Part shown: positions 1 to 8,941 of the stretch, in pieces
Numbering within the stretch: the stretch's first letter is position 1
Layout: each line of letters opens with the position of its first letter
Source: Tautonia marina
GTDB lineage: Bacteria > Planctomycetota > Planctomycetia > Isosphaerales > Isosphaeraceae
NCBI RefSeq assembly: GCF_009177065.1
Contig: NZ_WEZF01000030.1
Span: 1 to 57,836 of the forward strand
Direction of reading: 5' to 3'
DNA length: 57,836 nucleotides
Program-made: the position numbers and the translations under genes
Notes under the pieces: model-generated
The model's database searches: none
What the model was told of the DNA's origin: nothing
What the model saw: only the letters and a program-made list of their open reading frames with translations

Positions 1-416
1 CCCGTAGCGAAGTCATCGTAATATCCATGGTTTAAGTGAATTAAGTTGGCGTAAGCATGCTCTGTCTTCAATCGAAAACCCGCCTCTTCTATCTGCTTAC
101 AAAGCGTGATCAAGTCATGAGTGCGAGGTGGGTTTATTCCCGCGGCAGCTAGACAGGCTTTCATCGATAACTCAAGTGCTTGCCCCATGAGTTGGTACCA
201 AGGCATTATTGTGCGGTGGTGTGCCGTCTCGCATTGATGGAGTATTTGCGCAGACTCAAGGTAATCGCCCGCATTCAGGTAGTAGAGTTCCGCCAGTTGA
301 CGTAGCGGAACATCAGCCGCCTCATGACGATAGGGGCGATATATCTTTTTGATCTGCGCTATAACTTCGTCTATGTCTTTCAACGACTGCTCCGCTTTCT
401 GCGATGCTCGCCTCAC
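1..416 (-). CDS. HEPN-domain protein, 5' part, cut by the window edge
   Basis: An open frame on the minus strand runs from a GTG at 416, directly after an in-frame TAG at 417-419, to the left edge with no stop; 138 codons are visible. The product is helical. Residues about 79-116 (QALELSMKACL, then THDLITLCKQIEEAG) match the core of HEPN domains, where a QA.E...KA helix is followed by tHdL..L. A later HLNHGYYDDF segment also fits. HEPN proteins often act as RNases in toxin-antitoxin or defence pairs, but many are inactive, and the R-x4-6-H catalytic motif would lie beyond the visible part. A TTG at 383 has a better ribosome-binding site (GGAG, 6 nt spacing) and may be the true start. Codon use is AT-richer than in every neighbour, suggesting transfer. 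No nucleotidyltransferase partner is visible on the right side. The family call is by eye. Confidence 0.6.
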   Translation of the reverse strand, partial: MRRASQKAEQSLKDIDEVIAQIKKIYRPYRHEAADVPLRQLAELYYLNAGDYLESAQILHQCETAHHRTIMPWYQLMGQALELSMKACLAAAGINPPRTHDLITLCKQIEEAGFRLKTEHAYANLIHLNHGYYDDFAT

Positions 417-589
417 CTAGAGCCCCGTGGGTTCCTTTGTGCGGACCAGCGGATGCGGCACCCAGTCGAAGATCCGCACAGCGAATCCTACGAAACTGTT
501 CGTTTGTGCAAGACGATAGAGTGAATTTATCCTGCCAGCATTGCTGCCATGTTGCAAGCAAAAACCCCGGGAGACGCCTTCAACGCAAA

Positions 590-625
590 CCGGCCGCCGG
601 GTTCCGGGGGGAACACGGCGGCCGG
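590..625 (-). terminator. Long GC-rich hairpin after the DUF1552 gene
   Basis: The 10-base arms 590-599 and 616-625 are perfect inverted repeats. An inner 5-base pair (601-605 with 610-614) extends the stem. It lies about 50 bases past the DUF1552 stop. Read on the minus strand the stem is followed by a T/G-rich stretch rather than a clean T-run, so it is a terminator-like structure and not a textbook one. Confidence 0.5.
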
Positions 626-674
626 TAGGAGGAAGGAGGTGGAAGCCCTTGATGAACTTAAGGGCAACTCATGC

Positions 675-2000
675 TCAGGTCAGATCCGGCAGGGTGCCTT
701 CGCCGCAGTAGTCGGGGTTGCCGAAGCGGTCGATGTGGTGGCCGAAGGCGTGGGCGAAGGACATGAGCAGGCGGTTGTGGTTGACGCGGTCGTAGTGGAC
801 GGCGCGGCCCATGCGGTAGTTGAGGCCGCCGCCGACGAGGACGAAGGGGATGTCGTTGCGGGTGTGGGAGTTGCCGGCGCCAAGCTCGTTGGTCCAGACG
901 ATGGTGGTGTTGTCGAGCATGGTCCCCTCGCCGCCGGGCTCGGGGGTCTCGTCGAGGCGCTTGGCGAGGTAGGCGATCTGCTCGGCGAACCAGTGGTTGA
1001 TCTTGGTGAGCTTGTCCTGGGCCTCGTCGTTGCTGTTCGGCTCGTGGGAGAGCTCGTGGTGACCCTCCTCGACGCCGACCCAGCGCATCTTGGCCTGGCC
1101 GACCGAGTTGGTGTACTGCAAGGTGGCCACGCGGTTGAAGTCGGCGGCGAAGCTGTTGACCAAAAGGTCGATCTGGGCCTTCGAGATCTCGGGCATCTGG
1201 TCGTTCTCGGCCTCGTCGAGGCCGGGGTCGAGCTCGGGGACGGCGTGGCCGACGTCCTCGATGGGCTTGCTGGTGGAGAGTTGAAGCTCCATGGCGCGGA
1301 CGAACTCGGCGTGCTCGTCGAGCAGGCGGCGGTCTTCCGCGCTGACGTGCGAGCGGACCTTCTTCAGGTCGTCTTGCAGGTCGTCGAGGATGCTCTTGAG
1401 GCTCTCCTGGTCCTTCAGGCGACCGTAGAGCTTGTTGAACATCTGGTAGGGGTCGTCGATCGGGGTGAGGGGCTTGTTCGGCCCGGCGTAGGACATGCGG
1501 GTCCAGGTGTCGGCCCGCTCGGGGACCATCACGCCGAACTCAAGCGAGCCGAAGCGGGTGCGGGTGGCCTCGTTCGCCTGCAGGAAGTTAGCGATCTCCT
1601 GGTCGATCGACACTCCGCTGGCCCAGCCGGCGGGGGTGTCGGAACCGCCCTGGATGTTGCCCGGGAACAGCTCGGCCCCGGTCAAGAGGCAGCCGATGCC
1701 GCGCATGTGGCCGTCGCCGTCTCCCTTGATCTTGTTGCAAACCCCCTTGAGCAGGAGGGTGCGATCGCGGAACGGTTCGAGCGGTTCGAGGCTCGGCTTG
1801 AAGGAGGTCAGCGGCCCTGGCTCGTCGGCCCAGAAGTTCTTCTGGACGACGCCGTTGGGGCTGAAGACGACGACCAGGCGTTGCTTCCGCCCCCCCTGGT
1901 TCGCGAAGCCGAGGCTCGGCAGGTTCAGGATGAACGGCAAGGCGGCGCCGCCGATGCCAAGCTTGCGGACAAAGTCGCGTCGGGTGGTGGTCCGGGCCAT
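675..2000 (-). CDS. DUF1552 family exported protein
   Basis: This 441-residue protein belongs to the DUF1552 family, which is widespread in planctomycetes and of unknown function. The N-terminus has a twin-arginine signal ([10 protein letters not shown], residues 6-15, then a hydrophobic stretch), so folded export is likely. Family features include [12 protein letters not shown] near residue 46, a GHMRG segment, [10 protein letters not shown] and a C-terminal [19 protein letters not shown] stretch. The fold is thought to be related to DUF1501 and alkaline-phosphatase-like proteins; that relation is general knowledge, not visible here. The start is the ATG at 2000, with GGGAG about 9 bases upstream. 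It follows the DUF1592 gene on the same strand. This pairing is very common in planctomycetes, and the two products probably work together on an exported substrate or electron-transfer process that is not known. Confidence 0.93.
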   Translation of the reverse strand: MARTTTRRDFVRKLGIGGAALPFILNLPSLGFANQGGRKQRLVVVFSPNGVVQKNFWADEPGPLTSFKPSLEPLEPFRDRTLLLKGVCNKIKGDGDGHMRGIGCLLTGAELFPGNIQGGSDTPAGWASGVSIDQEIANFLQANEATRTRFGSLEFGVMVPERADTWTRMSYAGPNKPLTPIDDPYQMFNKLYGRLKDQESLKSILDDLQDDLKKVRSHVSAEDRRLLDEHAEFVRAMELQLSTSKPIEDVGHAVPELDPGLDEAENDQMPEISKAQIDLLVNSFAADFNRVATLQYTNSVGQAKMRWVGVEEGHHELSHEPNSNDEAQDKLTKINHWFAEQIAYLAKRLDETPEPGGEGTMLDNTTIVWTNELGAGNSHTRNDIPFVLVGGGLNYRMGRAVHYDRVNHNRLLMSFAHAFGHHIDRFGNPDYCGEGTLPDLT

Positions 2001-2257
2001 GTTGGCACGCTCCCTCTCTTCGGATTCGCCGGGCGGGGCGGCAGGGGAACCAAACGCCGGTCGCCGGGCTCGGTGATCGTGGTTCGGGAAGACGGTTTCG
2101 GGGCTCGTCGGTCGCCCCGGAACGCTGGGTCAATCGTCGCCCCGGCCGAACCCTTCTATTGGAACGGACCGGGGCAAGCAGGTCAAGAGGACGGTTAAAC
2201 AAAACTCCAATCGAGCGGCCCGGCATGAAGGGGTCATTCAGGAAGAACATCCGAGGG

Positions 2258-2389
2258 TTTCGGGTGGCCGCGGTTGCTGTGCAACCGGGGCGGCGGAGCC
2301 GCAAGAGGACTGAGGGTCAGCCGAGCGTCTCGGTCGGGCCTCGTGTCGCTGCACGACCCCGGTTGGCGAGCAACCGGGGCCACCCGAAA
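2258..2389. repeat. Palindromic intergenic element A, copy 1
   Basis: The ends are a perfect 12-base inverted repeat: TTTCGGGTGGCC at 2258-2269 and its complement at 2378-2389. Inside lies a second hairpin, CCGGTTG-GCGAG-CAACCGG (2359-2377). A diverged inverted copy is at 30048-30144. The shared parts are about 22 bases around GGCGGCGGAGCCGCAAGAGG and about 40 bases at the right end with two mismatches; the centre differs. No ORF is contained. It sits between the DUF1592 and DUF1552 genes and may affect their shared transcript. Confidence 0.75.
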
Positions 2390-2439
2390 ACCTCACTCGA
2401 AACGCGGAGGTTGTTCCTGAATGCCTCCTCAGGCCGGAA

Positions 2440-4815
2440 TCATTCACCTGTCGAGGCCAGTTCGGCGCTCTGGCGGGGGGTCAGGGCCGACTCGGCGACG
2501 ATGTCGACGAGCAAGGTTTGGATGTTGTAGTCGTGCGTCACGAAGGCGTCTCGGAGATCCGGGAGCGTCTCGGGACCGAAGGCGCGGATCGGCTGCTTGA
2601 TCTGGTGCTGAAAGAGGCGTTCGACGAAGGCATCGGCCACCTCGTCACTGGCGGCGAGGAATGCGGCCAGCTCGCGGACCCCCTCGAAGGTGGCAGTGTC
2701 GCCGGTGCGGGTCTGGTAGAGGCCGGTGGCATCGATCGGCTTGCCGTTGTCTTGTTCCCGGAATCGGCCGACGGCGTCGTAATGCTCCAGCGCGAAGCCG
2801 AGCGGGTTGATCAACGCGTGGCACGACATGCAAGATTCGGGGCTGGTTTGCAAGGCCGTCCGTTCGCGGGTCGTCAGGTCGGGGTGCAGGTCGGGGGCGA
2901 GGGGGGCGAACGCCTCCTGAGGCGGCCGGAGCCGGACCCCCAGGACGTTCCGCGCGAGGAAGACCCCGCGGAAGATCGGCGACGACTCGCTGGTGTAGGC
3001 GAAGTTGGCCATCAGGTAGGGATGCGAGAGCAGGCCGGCCCGCTGGCCGATCCCTTCGGCGACGGGAGCGAAGGGGGAGTCCTCGGGCAGATCGGCGCCG
3101 TAGAAGGCGGCGAGACGGCCGTTGAGCATCAGCGGCTCGTCGAGCAAGAGGCGGCGGAAGTCGGCCGCGTCGCTGTTCCAGATCACGTCTTCGAGGAACA
3201 GTTCGAGCGAGGTCCGCAGGTCGGAGATGACCTCGGGGGTGAATTCGGCGAACAGCTCCGGGTCCTTGGCCAGGTCGGGAATGTCGTCGATCTTCAGCCA
3301 CTTGCGGAAGAAGTCGAGGACCTTGGCGCGGGCCCGGGGGTCGTCGAGCATGCGTCGGGCCTGCTCGGCGACCTGGTCTCGGGTTTCGAGGCGGCCCTCG
3401 GCGGCGGCCTTCATCAAGGCGTCGTCGGGGAGGCTATCCCAGAGGGCATAGGAGATGCGGGAGGCGACGGCGTAGGGGTCAAGCTCCGGGTCGATCTCGT
3501 GGTAGAGGAACCGGGGGGACTTCAGCGCCAGCAGAACGACGCGCTTGATGGCCGTTTCGGTGTTCGGCGAGGTGTCGAACTGGCGATCGACGTACAGGTC
3601 GCGCTGTTCGGGGTCGAGCGGGCGGCGGAAGGCGCGTTCGACGAAGCTCGCGGCGAAGTCGCGCAGTTTGATTTCGCGTTCCGGGTCGTCGTCCTTCACC
3701 TTGGCCAGATCGTTGAGATGCTCAACGACGTAGGCGGCCGTTTCGATGGCCGCGTCGGTCGAGGCCTGGGACCAGGCGGCGGAAATGGTCGTGCCGCGCT
3801 CGTAGCCGACGCTGCGGTCGTCGGGCGGAAACGGGGTGGTGACGACAAAGACCTGAGGGGCCCACTGGGGCGAGAGATACCGGCTCGGGATGACTTCCTC
3901 GGCCCGTCGAGGAGGAACCCACGACAGGCGGATCGTGGCCGGAATCTCCGGCTCGTCGTCGTCCTTGCGAACTCCCTGATACGCTTTCGAGAACTCCAGG
4001 CGAATCCGGTACGGTCGGCCGGCGAGTAGGGGGATCGACGCCCGGCGCTCGCGGTCGTCGCCCGACTGCACCCAGCCGTCGATCAACGGGGTCCGCTCGT
4101 CGTTGACAAAGAGCCGGACGGCGTGCTCGGTCCAGACGACGAACTCATACGTGCCCGACTCCGGAGGCATGAGCGACCCTTGCCAGCGGGCGGAGAACTG
4201 GTTGCGCTTGTCGAACTTCTCGGTGTCGCCGTCGGGCACGCCGATGCCGAAGTCGAAGTTCAGCTCGGGGTCGATCCGCTCAATCTGCTTGCGATCACGG
4301 CGGAACCCGCGGTCGCTGTAATACTCGCCTTGCAGGCCGCGCTCGTCGGGCCACTGGCCTCGGCCTCGAAAGCTGGCGATCAGGTCGGAGACCGTATTGC
4401 GGTACTGATCGACGGTCAGGCGGGCCAGCTCGATCCGGGCCGGGGCGTTGCGGGCCTGGGCGATCTCGGAGTAGAAGGCGTCGTAAACGTAGCGGGCGAC
4501 GGCCTCGGCATCCTCTCCCGTCACCTCGTCCTCGAAGCCGGGGGGCATCTTCTCGTCGATGTAGGTCGTCAGACCTTCGAGCGTCTTATCGCCGTGCAAG
4601 GGGTGAGGGTAGTCCAGCTGAGAGCCTTCGCCGTTCTCGCCGTGGCACTCGGCGCACGACTGCTGATAGACCTTCAGGCCGAGGGCCTGGATCGGGTCAT
4701 CCTTGTCCTGGGCCGCGGTGGCTGCTCCCATCGGCAATCCCAGCAGTCCAACCATCACCAGCATCCCAAGCGCGAGGGACCGGCGGCGCGGTCGGGTCTC
4801 AAACAGCATCTTCAT
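2440..4815 (-). CDS. DUF1592 planctomycete cytochrome C protein with PA14 domain
   Basis: This 791-residue exported protein has the classic modular order of planctomycete cytochrome C proteins. After a signal peptide (residues 1-35) comes a heme-binding motif CAECH (C54, C57, H58). DUF1587 follows near residue 130 (RLTVDQYRNTVSDL). A PA14 carbohydrate-binding-like domain spans about 160-300 (GLQGEYYSD, FSARWQGSL). DUF1595 lies at about 380-440, DUF1592 at 450-575, DUF1588 at 595-690 with a second CxxCH (CMSCH), and DUF1585 near the end. The two heme motifs imply covalent c-type hemes in the periplasm. The ATG at 4815 has GGAGG about 9 bases upstream. It is upstream of, and co-oriented with, the DUF1552 gene, with repeat element A in the 439-base gap. 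The substrate is unknown. Domain boundaries are estimates. Confidence 0.93.
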   Translation of the reverse strand: MKMLFETRPRRRSLALGMLVMVGLLGLPMGAATAAQDKDDPIQALGLKVYQQSCAECHGENGEGSQLDYPHPLHGDKTLEGLTTYIDEKMPPGFEDEVTGEDAEAVARYVYDAFYSEIAQARNAPARIELARLTVDQYRNTVSDLIASFRGRGQWPDERGLQGEYYSDRGFRRDRKQIERIDPELNFDFGIGVPDGDTEKFDKRNQFSARWQGSLMPPESGTYEFVVWTEHAVRLFVNDERTPLIDGWVQSGDDRERRASIPLLAGRPYRIRLEFSKAYQGVRKDDDEPEIPATIRLSWVPPRRAEEVIPSRYLSPQWAPQVFVVTTPFPPDDRSVGYERGTTISAAWSQASTDAAIETAAYVVEHLNDLAKVKDDDPEREIKLRDFAASFVERAFRRPLDPEQRDLYVDRQFDTSPNTETAIKRVVLLALKSPRFLYHEIDPELDPYAVASRISYALWDSLPDDALMKAAAEGRLETRDQVAEQARRMLDDPRARAKVLDFFRKWLKIDDIPDLAKDPELFAEFTPEVISDLRTSLELFLEDVIWNSDAADFRRLLLDEPLMLNGRLAAFYGADLPEDSPFAPVAEGIGQRAGLLSHPYLMANFAYTSESSPIFRGVFLARNVLGVRLRPPQEAFAPLAPDLHPDLTTRERTALQTSPESCMSCHALINPLGFALEHYDAVGRFREQDNGKPIDATGLYQTRTGDTATFEGVRELAAFLAASDEVADAFVERLFQHQIKQPIRAFGPETLPDLRDAFVTHDYNIQTLLVDIVAESALTPRQSAELASTGE

Positions 4816-5395
4816 CGGAACTCACCCTCCGGAGCAGGAGGCTTCGGTGTCGATCGCGGGGCGACACACACCAAGCGGAACGGCGGGAACGAACTCGGTC
4901 GGCAACCCCCATCGAAACAACGGCGTGGGGACCAACCCAATCGAAAAGAACCAAGGCGGAAGGAGACGAACGAGGTCGACAAGGAAGGAGATGCCTGCAA
5001 CTCCCAGGAGGAATGATCGTGCCGTGGCACGCACAACGCCACAACATCGGCGGGAATTCGGCACCATGAATGTAATCGATCGGGGAGGCGGGGATCAAGA
5101 GTGCAAATTCCGGGCCGATCGAAAAAACAGCTATTTGGTGCCGAGTCCTCGGCAGGAAAACGGTGACCTTTGACTCCGGTATTGGGGTGATGGGAAGGGG
5201 GAAGGCCCTCGGGTTCGAGCGCTGGGAGTACCAGGGTCGAGGGTTGATCGACGCTCGCATCGTGTTAGGGTCGGTCCTCCGGGGCGAAGTCTCCAGGGGT
5301 TTCGCCGGGCGGATCTGCCGCGATCTCGAAGGTCTGTTCGACGGATCTGATGAGGTGTGATGATCTGTTGTGATGCATCAATCGAGTGAGGTTCG
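4816..5395. other. Divergent intergenic region, no gene seen
   Basis: These 580 bases separate the start of the minus-strand DUF1592 gene from the plus-strand BCCT gene, so promoters for both must lie here. The part nearest the DUF1592 start is purine-rich, and an A6 tract occurs near 5122-5127. Open frames here have no recognisable features. I could not assign a promoter or operator with confidence. Confidence 0.5.
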
Positions 5396-6940
5396 ATGAA
5401 CGATCGATTGCGAGAGACGCTGAACCGGTTGGGGCTCTTTCATTTGGCCTTGCCGCTCTGTATTGCCGTGTCGTTGATCGGCATCATCTGGCCCGAGACG
5501 TTTGCGGGCACAGTGTCTGACGTGACCCAGACCTTTTTTGAGAGTGTCGACTGGTTTTTCATGGGGTCGGTGACGGGGTTCCTGATTTTGGCCGCCTGGC
5601 TGGCCCTGGGGCGTTATGGGTCGATCAAGCTGGGAGGGCCGGACGACACACCGGAATTCTCGACCGGGTCGTGGCTGGCCATGCTGTTCGCGGCCGGGAT
5701 GGGGGTCGGCTTGTTGTTCTGGGGGGTGGCTGAGCCGATGACGCACTTCGCCTCGCCCCCGATCGGCGAGGCGTATTCGGCCGAGTCGGCGCGGCAGGCG
5801 ATAATCCTGACGATGCTGCACTGGGGGTTCCACGCCTGGGCCGTTTACAGTGTCGGGGCCTTGGTGCTGGCCTATTTCCACTACCGGCTCGGGACGAACT
5901 TTCTGGCCGGGGCACCGATCCGGGCGGCCTTTCAAGGGCGATGGGTCGAGCCGGTCGCCACGCTGGCCGATCTGTTCGCGGTGCTGGCCGTTGCGCTCGG
6001 GGTGGCCGGATCGCTGGCGATGGGGGTCTTTCAGCTTCAAACAGGGCTGAACCTTGTGCTGGGGACGCCGGCCGAGGCCCTCTGGTTCGCCATGCTCCTG
6101 CTTGGCTTGCTGTTCGCGGCCTTCATGACCTCGGCGGCGACCTCGCTCGACAAGGGAATCAAGATTCTCAGTAACACGAACATGTTGCTGGCGATTCTCC
6201 TGATGATCTTCGTCTTGCTGGCCGGGCCGACGCCGTTTCTCTTGCGGATCATGTTCACCGGCATGGGGGATTATCTGTCGGCCTTGCCCGCCATCTCCTT
6301 CCGGCTCTATCCGCACCAGAACCTGAGCGCCTGGGTCGGCTCGTGGACGTTGACGTACTTCATCTGGTGGATCGCCTGGGCGCCGTTCGTGGGAATCTTC
6401 ATTGCGAGGATCAGCAAAGGGCGGACGATCCAGGAGTTCGTCGCCGGGGTCTTGCTCGCGCCGACGGCCTTTTCGCTCATCTGGTTCTCGGTCTTCGGCG
6501 GCATGGGGATGTTCGAGGAGCTGCAAGGGGCCGGCGGCATCGGGTCGATTGTCAAGGAAGACGTGACGACCGCCCTGTTTGCCCTGCTCGACCGCCTGCC
6601 GGTTTCGGGATTCCTGACGGCGGTCGCCTTGCTCCTGCTCTTTATCTTCATTGTGACTAGTGTGGACAGCGCAACGTATGTGCTGGGGATGCTCAGTAGC
6701 CAGGGGGCGATGGACCCTCCTCGGTTCCGGAAGTTTGCCTGGGGGATCACGCTGGCGGCGCTCGGGGCGGCACTGGTGATGACCCGGAACATCGAGGTCG
6801 TCCGGGCCGGGGCGATCAGCTTCGCCCTTCCCCTGACCCTGATCCTGCTGCTTCAGGCCGCCGCTCTGGTGCGGATGATGCGCTCGAACTCTTTGATGGC
6901 ACCCGCCGTGGCCCCGCGACCGACGAAGGAGGTGAGCTGA
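5396..6940 (+). CDS. BCCT family betaine/choline/carnitine transporter
   Basis: This 514-residue polytopic inner-membrane protein is of normal length for the betaine-choline-carnitine transporter family, which imports quaternary-ammonium osmolytes with Na+ or H+. Signature segments are MGVGLLFWGVAEPMTHF (about residues 102-118) and the tryptophan-rich TM8 box (WTLTYFIWWIAWAPFVGIF, about 318-340), followed by ARISKGRTIQEF. Twelve hydrophobic segments are expected. The Gly-Met-Gly-Val-Gly Na+-site motif is intact (residues 101-105). The long regulatory C-terminus of osmosensing BetP is absent; only about 15 residues follow the last helix. Its TGA at 6938-6940 overlaps the ATG of the next gene by one base, so the two are translationally coupled. 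Substrate specificity cannot be read from sequence alone. Confidence 0.95.
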   Translation: MNDRLRETLNRLGLFHLALPLCIAVSLIGIIWPETFAGTVSDVTQTFFESVDWFFMGSVTGFLILAAWLALGRYGSIKLGGPDDTPEFSTGSWLAMLFAAGMGVGLLFWGVAEPMTHFASPPIGEAYSAESARQAIILTMLHWGFHAWAVYSVGALVLAYFHYRLGTNFLAGAPIRAAFQGRWVEPVATLADLFAVLAVALGVAGSLAMGVFQLQTGLNLVLGTPAEALWFAMLLLGLLFAAFMTSAATSLDKGIKILSNTNMLLAILLMIFVLLAGPTPFLLRIMFTGMGDYLSALPAISFRLYPHQNLSAWVGSWTLTYFIWWIAWAPFVGIFIARISKGRTIQEFVAGVLLAPTAFSLIWFSVFGGMGMFEELQGAGGIGSIVKEDVTTALFALLDRLPVSGFLTAVALLLLFIFIVTSVDSATYVLGMLSSQGAMDPPRFRKFAWGITLAALGAALVMTRNIEVVRAGAISFALPLTLILLLQAAALVRMMRSNSLMAPAVAPRPTKEVS

Positions 6941-8850
6941 TGCGATGGCGCCGAACGCCCTTTGGAAGCCTCCTGGCGGTTGCGGCCGCGATCAGCGCCG
7001 GTTGCGGCAATTCTGACGACTCGGTGACGATCCTTTGCAAGGATTTCGCCGAGCAGGCGATTCTGGCCGAGATGGCCGCCGAACTGCTTCGAGAGGCAGA
7101 GGTACCCGTCTCTCAGGTGCAGGCTGTGCCCGACAGCTACCAGGCGCAGGCCTTTCTCCGCGAGGGAACGGTCGACCTGATGGTCGATTACTCCGGTACA
7201 GCCCTGAACTTTCTGGGAGAGCTGAACGTCTCGGGAGACTCGACGATCGCCCAGGCTCGCAAGCAATACGCGCCGATCGGCATTGACTGGCTCGATCCGC
7301 TCGGGTTCGACAACGGTTACGCCCTGCTGGTGCCCTCGGTCCGAGCCGCCGCGATGGGATTGCGGAGCATCGACGATCTGGCCGACCGCTCCCGGTTTCC
7401 GGAAGGTGTGCGCGTGACGTGCCCTCCGGAGTATCTTCGCCGGCCGGGGGACGGTCTCGGCGCGCTGAGCGAGGCTTATGGGTTTCAACTGGCCGCGCCT
7501 CCCCTGGTGCTCGACAACGTGCTCGATCGGATGCGGGCGCTGGAAACCCGGCAGGTCGATGTGGCGATCGGGTTCTCGACCGATGGCGTGATTCGATCGC
7601 TCGGCCTTCGGATGCTCGACGATTCTCGGAATTTCTTCCCGTCGTACGAGGCCGCGTTCGTCGCCCGTCACGAGACGATTGAGCGCCGGCCGGAGATCAA
7701 GGAGGCCCTCGGCCGCCTGTCGGGCCTGCTCGACGAGGCGACCATGCGACGCCTGAACGCCGAGGTCGAGATCAAAGGGCGCCGACCGGCCAGTGTCGCC
7801 CGAGAGTTCCTGCTCGAACAGCAACTGATCGCCGATTCGTCGCGGTTCGGGCAAATTCCGGCGCGGCCCCGATTGACGCTGGCGCTGGCCGATCGGGACG
7901 AGTTCTACGAGCTTCAGGCCCGCGCGATGGTCGCCATCCGAGAGACCTTCCCTGATCGCTCGGTGGGCGAGGATCGGGTCGAGGAACCGGTCGACGCCGT
8001 GGCCCGCGGTCAGGCCCGGCTGGCCTTGCTGGGGGCCGAGCGCTTCTTCACTTTGCCCGATGATGCCAACGGTGAGGATGCCCCGCCCGATCGGGAAACG
8101 CGGATCGAGGCCGCCGCCGTGGTCGGAACGCGCCTCGTCCACGTCGTCCGGCGGCGATCGGAGCAAGGGGACGCCCCGGCCGATCCCCTCTCGGGGCGCG
8201 TCGGGGTTCCTCCGATCGGCAGCGGCGCGGCCCTGGTGGCGCAAAGTCTGCTCGACGACGGCCAGGAGCCCGACGCTTCGGGCGATCCGGCCACCTTGCT
8301 CGACGCGGTGCGCAACGGTCAGCTCGACGTGGCGATCCTCGTGCTGCCGGTCGGCGACCTGGAACTGCCCGAGGGAGCCGGAGAGGAGCTGGAGCTGCAA
8401 TCGCTCGCCAACTGGCTTTCGCCGTCGCGGGCCTTGCGGGCGCCGTTTTTGCGCCCGGCTCGGATCGCGGCCGGAAGTTACGAGGGACAGCCCGAGCCGG
8501 TCGAAACGCTGGGCGTGCAGGTCTTGCTGGCCGGACCCAGCCGCCGGGCCGTCGCCTTGACCGCCAACAGCGGGCCGGCCGCCGCGCTGACCGTGACCGG
8601 CTTGCCGCTCGAACCCGACCAGGTGCAAGCCCTGGCCACCGCAACCGGAGTGCCCGAGGCCCCCGACCCGACGCTCCCCTCAGCCTGGAGCCGTCAGCCC
8701 CCCGCTCCCGACCCGACCCTCTCGATCGCCTCGGCGATCCTGAGCACCGTGCTCAATATTCTGGCCATTGCGTTCCTGATCTGGGTCATCCGGATCGCCA
8801 CCCAGGTCACGCCCTCGCCCTCGACGGTTCCGGTGCCCCCGCCAGCGTGA
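6940..8850 (+). CDS. Composite receptor lipoprotein: OpuAC domain plus TAXI-like domain
   Basis: The protein has 636 residues. A lipoprotein signal ends at C22 (SAGC). Residues about 27-297 resemble OpuAC, the substrate-binding domain of glycine betaine/choline ABC importers (CKDFAEQAILAEM, then VDLMVDYSGTALNFLG). Residues about 310-560 look like a TAXI receptor of TRAP transporters: LSGRVGVPPIGSGAALVAQ near 418, then NGQLDVAILV, then the hallmark-like AAGSYEGQPEPVETLGVQV near 511-527. A hydrophobic helix at about 595-617 could anchor the C-terminus in the membrane. The start is the ATG at 6940, with AAGGAGGTGAG just upstream and a one-base overlap with the BCCT stop. No ABC ATPase or TRAP permease gene is in the window, so the likely partner is the BCCT carrier. 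The OpuAC call is fairly sure; the TAXI call is by motif only. Confidence 0.8.
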   Translation: MRWRRTPFGSLLAVAAAISAGCGNSDDSVTILCKDFAEQAILAEMAAELLREAEVPVSQVQAVPDSYQAQAFLREGTVDLMVDYSGTALNFLGELNVSGDSTIAQARKQYAPIGIDWLDPLGFDNGYALLVPSVRAAAMGLRSIDDLADRSRFPEGVRVTCPPEYLRRPGDGLGALSEAYGFQLAAPPLVLDNVLDRMRALETRQVDVAIGFSTDGVIRSLGLRMLDDSRNFFPSYEAAFVARHETIERRPEIKEALGRLSGLLDEATMRRLNAEVEIKGRRPASVAREFLLEQQLIADSSRFGQIPARPRLTLALADRDEFYELQARAMVAIRETFPDRSVGEDRVEEPVDAVARGQARLALLGAERFFTLPDDANGEDAPPDRETRIEAAAVVGTRLVHVVRRRSEQGDAPADPLSGRVGVPPIGSGAALVAQSLLDDGQEPDASGDPATLLDAVRNGQLDVAILVLPVGDLELPEGAGEELELQSLANWLSPSRALRAPFLRPARIAAGSYEGQPEPVETLGVQVLLAGPSRRAVALTANSGPAAALTVTGLPLEPDQVQALATATGVPEAPDPTLPSAWSRQPPAPDPTLSIASAILSTVLNILAIAFLIWVIRIATQVTPSPSTVPVPPPA

Positions 8851-8941
8851 TCCACCTCGTCTTGATCGGCACGCCGGCGTCTCATCGCTCCCCGAGCCGA
8901 ACGACGCGACGCTCGCCCCAGGCGATCCGGGGGCGCCCTGA

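Noticed and set aside
549-2198. Long plus-strand open frame (549 residues) across the DUF1552 gene
   Set aside because: It is antisense to a clearly conserved gene and Val/Gly/Ala-rich, as expected from GC-rich third positions of the opposite strand.
4799-5260. Minus-strand open frame of 153 residues upstream of the DUF1592 gene
   Set aside because: No ribosome site, no domain, and composition unlike the neighbouring genes; it occupies the divergent promoter region.
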